Origin: Mycobacterium sp. SMC-8
GTDB taxonomy: Bacteria > Actinomycetota > Actinomycetes > Mycobacteriales > Mycobacteriaceae
Length of the DNA: 64,000 nt
Reading direction: 5' to 3'
Assembly (NCBI RefSeq): GCF_025263565.1
Contig: NZ_CP079865.1
Span: 3,658,001-3,722,000, forward strand
Shown here: piece after piece, positions 1 to 6,328 of the stretch
Layout: every line of letters begins with the position of its first letter
Numbering within the stretch: position 1 is the stretch's first letter
Made by a program: the position numbers and the translations under genes
The notes under the pieces: model-generated
Told to the model about the DNA's origin: nothing
The model's input: the letters and a program-made list of their open reading frames with translations, nothing else
Database searches by the model: none

Positions 1-27
1 CCGGTACACCTCATCGGGAGGTGACCG

Positions 28-1383
28 ATGTCTGCCGCGCTTGAAACCAAGCTGCTGAGCCGCATGATGACCGGCCAGGGCATGGCCGAGGTGATCCAGG
101 CCAAGCTGTCCCCGGAGGTGTTCGAGGACCCGCTCCACCGTGCTGCGTTCGAGCGACTGCTGGCCTACCAGCGTGAGCACGGGATGCAACCGACCATGGT
201 CGTGCTGGCCGAGGAGTTCCCCTCGGTGCAGATCCCGCACCCGAACGGGGTGGAGGAGGCCGCTGGCTGGCTCGTGGAGGAACTCCAGCGCCGCTATGTC
301 GTCAACGAGGGCCAGGAGCTATACCGGCGCACCGCTGTGATGCTGTACGACGACCCGGTGGGCACGCTGCGTCAGGTGGCCCAGGATGCCCGCGAGATCG
401 TCGAGCGCGCCGGGACCAACTGCAAGCTCGACAACGAGTTCCTGACCACCGACCAGCTCGACGAGCTTGAGCCGCCGGAACCGCTGATCGCAGATGTGCT
501 GTCCCGTCACACCTACGCGATCCTGCGAGGCCGTGATGCGTCCTTCAAGTCATTCGTGGCCCTGGACTGGGGGCTGTGCCTGGCCACCGGCGCGCCATGG
601 CAGGGCAAGGCCGTGGAGCGGGTCAAGGTGCTCTACATCGCCGCTGAAGGTGCTCACGGCATCGCCCAGCGCGTGCGCGCCTGGGAAGCCGCTCACGACA
701 TCAAGGTCGACCCCGACTGGTTCGTGGTGCGCCGGTCGGCGGTCAACGTGTTTCGCGCCCGCGACGACTACGCCCACCTGCTGGACCACATCGAGCGCGG
801 CGGCTACGGGCTGGTCATCGTCGACACGCTGCGCAGGGTGTCCGGTGGTGCCAACGGCAACGACACCGACATGGGCGTGGTCGTTGACAACCTGGACCGA
901 ATCAAGCGCGCAACCGCCAACGGCTCGGTGCTCGCGGTAGCTCACACCGACAAGGGCGACAACGACACCCGTGGGTTCTCCGGCATCGAGGACGACGCCG
1001 ACACCGTCTGGTCGGCCAAGCGCGAGGCCGACACCAACGAGGTGATCTTGCGGTGCGAGAAGTTCAAGGACGGACCCGACGGGCACCGGTTCGCCCTCGC
1101 CATGCGCAACGAGGCCGACTCGCTGGTCGTCGAAGGCCAGACCGCGAGCAGATCCCCGTTCGGCGATGAGACAGTCGCTGCACAGCGGCTGATGGCCACG
1201 ATGCGAGAGACGTTCTCCAACAACGTCAAGGGTGCATCGGTCCCTGATCTGATCGTGATGACCGGGTTGTCTCGCGCCACGGTCTACCGCTGGCGCACGA
1301 CCGAGATCCAACGGGGGCGCATCCGCGAGGACGCCAGAGGCAACCTGCACCTGGTCGCCCGCCAAGAGGCCATCGATGGGTAG
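28..1383 (+). CDS. RecA/AAA_25-type replication ATPase with C-terminal helix-turn-helix
   Basis: Predicted cytoplasmic ATPase of the RepA/AAA_25 kind found in actinobacterial plasmids, prophages and integrative elements, where it acts in replication of the element. Residues 1-60 resemble the DnaB N-terminal helical domain. The Walker A loop is G168 to S175 (GRDASFKS), with Phe where the usual last Gly would be but with K174 and S175 kept. Walker B is LVIVD ending at D266. The last 60 residues read like a helix-turn-helix (SRATVYRW). The 451-residue length suits a complete gene, and the ATG follows a strong GGAGGTG ribosome site. It directly precedes an iteron-like array, which supports a replication initiator or helicase role. 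The exact family is inferred. Confidence 0.75.
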   Translation: MSAALETKLLSRMMTGQGMAEVIQAKLSPEVFEDPLHRAAFERLLAYQREHGMQPTMVVLAEEFPSVQIPHPNGVEEAAGWLVEELQRRYVVNEGQELYRRTAVMLYDDPVGTLRQVAQDAREIVERAGTNCKLDNEFLTTDQLDELEPPEPLIADVLSRHTYAILRGRDASFKSFVALDWGLCLATGAPWQGKAVERVKVLYIAAEGAHGIAQRVRAWEAAHDIKVDPDWFVVRRSAVNVFRARDDYAHLLDHIERGGYGLVIVDTLRRVSGGANGNDTDMGVVVDNLDRIKRATANGSVLAVAHTDKGDNDTRGFSGIEDDADTVWSAKREADTNEVILRCEKFKDGPDGHRFALAMRNEADSLVVEGQTASRSPFGDETVAAQRLMATMRETFSNNVKGASVPDLIVMTGLSRATVYRWRTTEIQRGRIREDARGNLHLVARQEAIDG

Positions 1384-1389
1384 CCAGAT

Positions 1390-1602
1390 GCTGTCTCATC
1401 GCCGTAAGACACCCGTGAGACTGTGCAGGTCAGAGCGTTGCACTCTCTCAACCTGTCTCAAGCCTCTGACCTGCGAAGTCTCATCGTCTCTTATTCCGGT
1501 GAGACAGGCAGTCCCAGGGCAGTCTCACGGGCTCTACGCCTCTGACCAGCGCAGTCTCAGCAGTCTCATCGCTGTCTCATCCTCAGTCTCACCGCTGTCT
1601 CA
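1390..1602. repeat. Iteron-like array of GTCTCA motifs
   Basis: GTCTCA occurs eleven times, counting both strands. Direct copies start at 1393, 1455, 1478, 1522, 1554, 1563, 1574, 1586 and 1597; inverted copies start at 1416 and 1500. The last five are 9, 11, 12 and 11 bases apart, close to one helical turn. Three copies sit in a longer 22-bp unit (1462-1483, 1538-1559, and inverted 1416-1437) containing CTCTGACC. About 0.1 copies would be expected by chance. Position directly after a replication ATPase gene suggests an origin or initiator-binding site. A serine-rich coding reading cannot be excluded. Confidence 0.7.
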
Positions 1603-1609
1603 CAGGCGA

Positions 1610-1632
1610 GCGTGTCTATGGAATAGACACGC
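1610..1632. promoter_or_regulatory. Perfect 10-bp palindrome with 3-base spacer
   Basis: GCGTGTCTAT (1610-1619) and ATAGACACGC (1623-1632) are exact reverse complements around GGA. The site lies just after the GTCTCA array and about 90 bases before the first micro-gene. It could be an operator, a cruciform element of an origin, or a weak terminator. It has no T tract. Confidence 0.55.
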
Positions 1633-1725
1633 AGCGAGCCGGAAGGGTTTGAGACGACTCTCCAAGATCTCCTGGGAGGCCAACGACCCCGGTCCCTGGC
1701 CTTCAACACCGAAGGGCACCCGAGC

Positions 1726-1869
1726 ATGACCACCTCCTGGCTGACCAACCTGACGCTGTTCGCCATGAGCTATGCCCTGGCCACCTCCTGGTACCACGCC
1801 ACTGCGATCTATACCGGAAAAGTTCTAGCCGCCAACATCTTTCGACCGAGAGGAACGCCCGCACCATGA
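1726..1869 (+). CDS. 47-residue hydrophobic micro-protein
   Basis: A short gene with no family I recognise. It encodes 47 residues, beginning MTTSWLTNLTLFAMSY, with a hydrophobic middle (about residues 5-36) that could cross the membrane once and a basic, proline-rich tail. Support comes from context: its TGA overlaps the ATG of the next gene as ATGA, and a GAAGG sequence lies about ten bases before its own ATG. Such coupled strings of tiny genes are usual in mycobacterial prophages and integrative elements. The bases 1384-1725 before it hold the GTCTCA array and palindrome and no convincing gene. Confidence 0.45.
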   Translation: MTTSWLTNLTLFAMSYALATSWYHATAIYTGKVLAANIFRPRGTPAP

Positions 1870-2078
1870 CCGACGACCATGACGACGACCAGGAGGCCCG
1901 CGAGTACGCGAGGGCGCTGTTCGCCAACGTCGAGCCCCGACCACCTCGTGACGTCGTGCCCACCCCTGGGCTGACCCGTGTGGCCATGGAACGCCAGTCC
2001 GCCGCCTACGGCAAGCCCTGCACCGGCCACATCCCGGAGAGGTCCTTGCCGACCCTGACGGCAACCTCCTGGGCATGA
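1866..2078 (+). CDS. 70-residue element-encoded protein, function unknown
   Basis: It starts at the ATG that overlaps the stop of the preceding micro-gene (ATGA), and its own TGA overlaps the ATG of the next one in the same way. The N-terminal third is acidic (MTDDHDDDQEAREYARALF), and EYARALFANV resembles the head of short proteins common in mycobacterial phage-like elements. The C-terminal third reads less naturally (SLPTLTATSWA). The +2 frame over the same bases reads well (VLADPDGNLLGMTASREV) into the next gene, so an old frameshift that split one longer protein is possible. No function assigned. Confidence 0.4.
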   Translation: MTDDHDDDQEAREYARALFANVEPRPPRDVVPTPGLTRVAMERQSAAYGKPCTGHIPERSLPTLTATSWA

Positions 2079-2200
2079 CCGCGTCCCGCGAGGTCTCGTC
2101 TCTCTCCGGCGGAACGTTCATCACCGAGCATCAGGCCGACGAGTTCGGCATCGAGCCCGGAGAATTTCCGGGCATCTTCATCACGGGACTCAATACGTAA
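2075..2200 (+). CDS. 41-residue micro-protein, function unknown
   Basis: Starts at the ATG overlapping the stop of the gene before it and ends at TAA 2198-2200. The protein begins MTASREVSSLSGGTFITEHQ and is mildly acidic, with good codon choice for a high-GC actinobacterium. It is either a separate coupled gene or the distal half of a protein frameshifted near 2040, because the same frame stays open and plausible upstream of the ATG. Not recognised. Confidence 0.4.
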   Translation: MTASREVSSLSGGTFITEHQADEFGIEPGEFPGIFITGLNT

Positions 2201-2213
2201 GGAGCTAGAAGGT

Positions 2214-2474
2214 ATGTGCACCAACGACATTGAGCAGACGAATGACGCACCCGCAGAACAGGGGACCCCCGCGCTGGACCCACAGCAGGCCCCGGAGCCC
2301 TGAGACCTTGATCCTGGTGACAGCTACGCCGGAGAACGGCTCTGAGGCCCCAGAAGCGGCCCTGAGGACTAAGGCGACGACAGGGGCGGCAAGGACGTGT
2401 TGCGCTACCGGCGCAAGTTGCCCGATGCCGAGGCCGAACCAGGCCCATTGGTCGCACGCACTGAAACCTTGTAG
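2214..2474 (+). pseudogene. Decayed phage-type protein gene with three in-frame stops
   Basis: A single frame runs from ATG 2214, behind the ribosome site AAGGAG (2199-2204), to TAG 2472-2474, interrupted by TGA at 2301, TGA at 2343 and TAA at 2370. Around these stops it still reads as one protein: an Asp/Pro/Gln-rich head (MCTNDIEQTNDAPAEQ), then acidic DPGDSYAGER, then GGKDVLRYRRKLPDAEAE. The last stretch matches the coiled segment (GGxDxLRYRxxLRxxEAER) I know from short proteins encoded after the replication ATPase in many mycobacterial prophage-like elements. At most a 29-residue peptide would be made. Assignment as a decayed gene is inference from the frame. Confidence 0.6.
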
Positions 2475-3107
2475 CGCCTAGAACAACTGAGACACAGCGG
2501 GTTTCGCGTTAATGACTGTGACCACCAGCTCGTGTATTACGTGGAGCGACGCTACACTCGATCAGTACGGTGCCACGTCGGCGGAGTTAATGGCGGGTGG
2601 TATCGACGACCGGTAGCGGATCTCAGGCACCGGCGACGTTGACCGGAAGTTCATGGCAACCGTCATAGAAGATCACTTCAGGCAGGGCACTTGGATTGTT
2701 GCGATGCCTCGTCCCCACGGGATCATCGGAGCTGCGAGTGCGCACGCAGCTGCATAAGTGCTGAGCGCAACGTGCCTTGCTCGCTCTGTAGTGCGGCTAA
2801 AGATTGGTGAAGTGAAGCGCAAGAATGCGCAAGAAATTGTGATTCGATCACCGCCTATGGGTGACCTGCAGCGCGGCTGCTCCGAAGTGAAGAATGGGAA
2901 CCAGCCGGTCCTGTTATTTCTCCAAATTCGAGTCGCTTCTCGCATGCGGGGACTGGCTCTGAACTGGTAAAATCGGTCTACCGATGATTAAATCCACTGC
3001 AAACAGGCACGATTGCGCCACCCGCAACCAAGATCGGTCGACGCATCAGCCGTTAATCGCAAGGTCGCCTGATATAGCCACGCGTTGGGTGTACATCGCG
3101 CATCAGG
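2475..3107. other. Intergenic stretch with only degraded reading frames
   Basis: No intact gene is convincing here. One plus-strand frame (ATG 2512 to TAA 2755-2757) reads sensibly across a single TAG at 2614, for example KFMATVIEDHFRQGTWIV after the stop, and may be another decayed small gene. A hairpin with 7-bp arms (AGCTGCG 2730-2736, CGCAGCT 2745-2751) lies near its end. GC content is lower than in the flanks, consistent with decay or foreign origin. Confidence 0.4.
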
Positions 3108-3320
3108 TTGGTGGCGATGTTTATGGACGCTGACGCCATTTATGAAATGAATGGTGTCCTCTACACCTACGACGAGTTGGTCGCCGACGTCGAGGCGGAG
3201 GCGGCGACTTTGCCGCCCGAGACCTGGCGATCGGGCGTCTGGAATCTGAACGACTACCTGATCGAGGCGATACAGGTGGGCATCATCAACGAGATCCACC
3301 CTGACGACGACGATGACTGA
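3108..3320 (+). CDS. Very acidic 70-residue protein, function unknown
   Basis: The protein has 17 Asp/Glu against one Arg and no Lys, and ends in five Asp. The predicted fold is helical (YDELVADVEAEAATL, NDYLIEAIQVGIINE). Start could be GTG 3108 or ATG 3117; the latter gives MFMDADAIYEM. I recognise no family. Extreme acidity in a small protein on a mobile element next to a type I restriction system is reminiscent of DNA-mimic anti-restriction proteins, but no ArdA or Ocr signature is visible, so this is only a possibility. It stands alone, with more than 300 bases of non-coding sequence after it. Confidence 0.5.
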   Translation: MVAMFMDADAIYEMNGVLYTYDELVADVEAEAATLPPETWRSGVWNLNDYLIEAIQVGIINEIHPDDDDD

Positions 3321-3639
3321 AACTCCATTCAACGGAACCGGCGGAGCTGTGCGACCGACGGGCGCTGACGGTCCCTGCATGGTTGGTTCGCGGCCAGCCG
3401 ATGACTCCGTTCCGTGCCGCTACTCTTTGCACGGTCGCCTGCATAACGGATGCAACCATGCTATGTGTTGCACGACGCCATAAGAAGAGATGCAGCGCCG
3501 AGGGCGGTGGAAGGTGAATCCGAGGGGTAAGCCAGGATGGCCGTTTGATTCGAGACGGAATGGTTAGGCTAATCGTTCCGGTTTTCTTTGAGTAGACCCA
3601 ACATATCTGCTATCAGATTATTACAAGCGTAATGAGATG
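3321..3639. other. Non-coding stretch with nested inverted repeats
   Basis: No gene seen. An outer 9-bp inverted repeat (GCATGGTTG 3377-3385, CAACCATGC 3453-3461) encloses an inner one (CCGTGC 3412-3417, GCACGG 3429-3434), and TGCAT/ATGCA arms lie beside the outer right arm. This could be a structured RNA or a terminator region after the acidic protein gene. The last 60 bases before the minus-strand gene are AT-rich. Confidence 0.35.
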
Positions 3640-4470
3640 CTATCTATAGGGGCGAATTGCATCAAGAAGTTCCGAATTGTCGTCATCCCATTTTTGAACA
3701 ATTTTCCATGAACTGTGGCCATTGACAGTATTGAGCGTGTATAGACCGTACTGTTGTTTTCTAATTGTAGGGTCGTCGCCTATGCCTGGTAGGATTTCTT
3801 GTTTTATGATCCTTGCTTGTTCTGTATTGGTCAGGTCTATGCCCATGAATGATTTTGATTTTATGCGTTCTAGCTCTGGTCCGACTTGTCGATATGCGGC
3901 AATAATCATGCCTTCCATAGGTACCATCTTGAAGAATGTCTCAAATCCTTCACAGCCTGGATCGATAACGAGTGGAAGCATGCGTTGACCTTCTTCTGGT
4001 TTATCTTGCTGCATACTCGCGTCCGCAATATCAATACTCACGATGTTTGCAACTTCCTGATCAGAGAGTTGTGATTTGTCGGTTAATCCCGGCATCTTTA
4101 CAACTTCTCTCTGCTCAGGGGTCATATATTTATATAAGAATTTGAATGAATCTTCTCGCCAATCATCGAAATCTTGCGCATAGGCCTTCAGAAGGTATTC
4201 GGTGTCGATTTTTGCCGCCTCGAGGGGGTTACTTTGTTGGATTTCATCCTTCGTTACTTTTCCGTCGCCGTTCGTGTCGCCTCTTAGCTGAGAAATAATC
4301 TCAGCCGTTGAAGTGCCCTCTGTCACCGTCGCGTCCCGCACCGCATCAATCGATCCTTTCGCCGCGAAGTAGCCCCACGCGTACCAAGCACCACTACCGA
4401 CGACCACCACGGCGACGGCAATCACAAGCCACTTGACCCACGACAGGCTGCTCTGCTGCGTTGGCTCCAT
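3640..4470 (-). CDS. Membrane-anchored extracytoplasmic protein with EF-hand-like calcium loop
   Basis: A 276-residue protein of unknown family. Residues 14-35 form one membrane segment (WLVIAVAVVVVGSG), so the rest should lie outside the cytoplasm. Residues 65-76 are a textbook EF-hand/dockerin loop (DTNGDGKVTKDE) with acidic or oxygen ligands at positions 1, 3, 5 and 12, Gly at 6 and a hydrophobic residue at 8. The remainder is mixed alpha/beta, ending WKIVQKWDDDNSELLDAIRPYR. I chose ATG 4470 because GGGGGA lies about eight bases before it; an in-frame GTG at 4503 lacks a site. The gene is much richer in A+T than its neighbours (ATT, AAA, TTT codons are frequent), a sign of transfer. Function unknown. 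Confidence 0.65.
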   Translation of the reverse strand: MEPTQQSSLSWVKWLVIAVAVVVVGSGAWYAWGYFAAKGSIDAVRDATVTEGTSTAEIISQLRGDTNGDGKVTKDEIQQSNPLEAAKIDTEYLLKAYAQDFDDWREDSFKFLYKYMTPEQREVVKMPGLTDKSQLSDQEVANIVSIDIADASMQQDKPEEGQRMLPLVIDPGCEGFETFFKMVPMEGMIIAAYRQVGPELERIKSKSFMGIDLTNTEQARIIKQEILPGIGDDPTIRKQQYGLYTLNTVNGHSSWKIVQKWDDDNSELLDAIRPYR

Positions 4471-4923
4471 CTGGCGAATCCCCCGTAACGTCTCAAGCCC
4501 CACTCGTCGGCTGCCACCGACATATCGCTCTCATCATGGCAAACGTTTCGGTTGGTTGATGTCAGTAGGTCAGATATAAGCCGCGCCGACACCTCGGATG
4601 CCCAGGCGGCCGATCCCGTCCGTTGCTGAACGGCATCGGCGTGCTGTGGCGGCCATGGTCACACGCCTCACGCGGAATGCGACCGACATTTCGTCGAGGA
4701 CTTCCTCCACCCCGTCGGGGTGACATCTCGCGGACACGTCGTAGTCAGGCTGGGCACGCCGCCCGACATAGGAGTTGACGTGTCTCACTAATGACCACAT
4801 TCGAGATAGCTCGCGAGCGGTGGCGGGTGAAGCAGTTCCGCCAGCTCGATGTGTCTCGAAAGTTAGTCTCGAATCTCGGTGTTTCATTAGTAGCGGCTAG
4901 AGCATTTATGAGACACTAGCTGG
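4471..4923. other. Non-coding stretch before the recombinase, with TGTCTCA-like sites
   Basis: No credible gene. Four copies of a TGTYTC motif occur: 4781-4787 and 4852-4857 direct, a variant TGTTTCATTAG at 4880-4890, and an inverted copy TGAGACAC at 4909-4916, eight bases before the recombinase start. They may be binding or crossover subsites for the serine recombinase (a res-type region), or operators. The motif shares its core with the GTCTCA array at 1.4-1.6 kb. Confidence 0.45.
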
Positions 4924-5523
4924 GTGAACGCAACCACCACGACCACCGGTACCCGCATCGGTTACACCCGCGTCTCGACCGTCACCCAGACCCTCGATCA
5001 ACAAAACGATGCGCTGAACGTTGCCGGAGTCACGAAGATGTTCTCGGATGTGATGTCCGGTGCCCGTGACGACCGCCCCGGCCTGGCCGAGCTGATGGCC
5101 TACGTGCGCGAGGGCGACACTGTGGTGGTCTGGAAGCTCGATCGGCTCGGGCGGAACATGCTGCACATTCTGCAGACGGTGAGGGAATTGACCGAGCGGG
5201 GTGTCACTCTGGTGTCGACCTCCGACGGCATCGACTCATCCACCCCAGCAGGACGGATGATGATCGGAGTGCTGGGGTCACTGGCTGAATACGAACGTGA
5301 ACTGATCAAAGAACGCACGGCCCTAAAGCGTGAAGCGTCTCGGGCGAACGGCACCAAGTTCGGGCGACCCCGCAAGGTCGACGACGTAGACCACATCGCC
5401 ACTGCTAAGCGGATGAAGGCTGACGGGCACCTCGGTCGCGACATCGCAAAGTACTTGGGCGTCAGCCGAGCGACCCTATACCGCTACTTGGGCGACGCGA
5501 CAGACCACACGGCTACCGCTTAA
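4924..5523 (+). CDS. Small serine recombinase (resolvase/invertase family)
   Basis: Site-specific DNA recombinase that cuts and rejoins DNA through a serine. The nucleophile is S18 in YTRVST, after the GxYxRVS motif. R74 and R77 lie in KLDRLGRN, with the usual GRMMIGVLGSLAEYER helix behind them. The C-terminal 40 residues form a helix-turn-helix for DNA binding (GRDIAKYLGVSRATLYRYL). At 199 residues it is full length for the resolvase/invertase class and too short for a large serine integrase. The start is GTG; no earlier in-frame start is available. The adjacent TGTCTCA-like repeats are candidate sites. It probably resolves multimers or inverts a segment rather than integrating the element. 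Confidence 0.9.
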   Translation: MNATTTTTGTRIGYTRVSTVTQTLDQQNDALNVAGVTKMFSDVMSGARDDRPGLAELMAYVREGDTVVVWKLDRLGRNMLHILQTVRELTERGVTLVSTSDGIDSSTPAGRMMIGVLGSLAEYERELIKERTALKREASRANGTKFGRPRKVDDVDHIATAKRMKADGHLGRDIAKYLGVSRATLYRYLGDATDHTATA

Positions 5524-6172
5524 ACGAAGTGCGCCGGTCGACTAGCTCGCGAAGCTCGCCGGGATTAACCGGTGTGCCGACGACTAGCGCATCACCGAGT
5601 CTGATGTCGCCGATGGTGTCCCACACGGACAACCTGACCAGGTGTAGCGAATCGGAGGCCAGTGCAGCAATGTCCTTCATGGCGTCGTAGAGAGCGCGTT
5701 GCTTCCATCTCGGAGCGCCCGGCCCCTCAAGCTCACCGGGTGCTCCGGGAGGCCCGAACATCGACTCGCAGGAGGGGGTCGTCCATCGCTTGCCCCACTT
5801 GCCAGCATCGAGGCACTTTGCTTCGTGCTGACTGCAGAAGGCGGGGTAGTCCTCGTACCACGGCAGGTTCGCTGCCCACGGTGATTCGAGGGTATTTGCC
5901 CGGTATCGGTTGAAGTGAAGCTCCTCGTCGAGTTCGACCACCAGCCCGCCATCGAAGGCCAGGTCCCAGGCTCCAGGGCGGGGAGGCCGCACCGGTTCCG
6001 TTCCACCGAGGGCGCGATACGTCGCGACCACCTCGGCCTGGGCTTCGTCCGGCAGGTCATCCAGCCGGGGCGCTGCGGGACTTGAAGCTGCGGATACCAG
6101 ACCGGCGCGGTTCAAGAGTTTCTGCAGCGCCTGAGCGCGTGCACCAGTACGGACCATCCGCCCAGTGTGCAT
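5513..6172 (-). CDS. DUF7255-like protein, possible PD-(D/E)XK-fold nuclease
   Basis: A 219-residue protein convergent with the recombinase, overlapping its 3' end by 11 bases. The central segment AWDLAFDGGLVVELDEELHFNRYR has the strand-turn-strand arrangement and spaced acidic residues (D...ExD) of very-short-patch or PD-(D/E)XK nucleases. It is followed by CSQHEAKCLDAGKWGKRW, a Cys/His/Lys-rich stretch. I associate this pattern with an actinobacterial family of unknown function (DUF7255) but cannot verify it here. Start could be ATG 6172 or ATG 6157; neither has a clear ribosome site. Position between a recombinase and a restriction operon suggests a DNA-processing or defence role, by inference. 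Confidence 0.5.
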   Translation of the reverse strand: MHTGRMVRTGARAQALQKLLNRAGLVSAASSPAAPRLDDLPDEAQAEVVATYRALGGTEPVRPPRPGAWDLAFDGGLVVELDEELHFNRYRANTLESPWAANLPWYEDYPAFCSQHEAKCLDAGKWGKRWTTPSCESMFGPPGAPGELEGPGAPRWKQRALYDAMKDIAALASDSLHLVRLSVWDTIGDIRLGDALVVGTPVNPGELRELVDRRTSFKR

Positions 6173-6328
6173 ATGTCGACCGACACTTCTGCTGACCCAC
6201 CCTCTCCCCGTAGATCCAGTGAGTCCTCGACACCCGGACCACCGAGCGAGGCAAACCCTGCCTGTGCTCTTCGGCGCGAGGTAACTTCCAGGGGTCTCGG
6301 AATCGGAAGTGGGGAGTAGATCGAGAAC

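Noticed and set aside
1376..1729. A 117-codon frame overlapping the ATPase end and running through the GTCTCA array
   Set aside because: Its content is set by the repeats (Ser/Arg/Cys-rich) and it lacks a ribosome site. Only its last 20 codons read well, and the stop overlaps the next ATG, so a shorter gene there is possible but has no clear start.
2758..2970. Plus-strand 70-codon frame
   Set aside because: No ribosome site, unlikely composition and no recognisable motif, in a region that looks decayed.
4570..4887. Minus-strand 105-codon frame before the recombinase
   Set aside because: Arg/Ala/Cys-rich shadow-like composition, no ribosome site, and it would cover the TGTCTCA-like sites.
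4924..5523. Serine recombinase as the integrase of the element
   Set aside because: At 199 residues it belongs to the resolvase/invertase class and lacks the large C-terminal domains of serine integrases. The integrase is probably outside the window.
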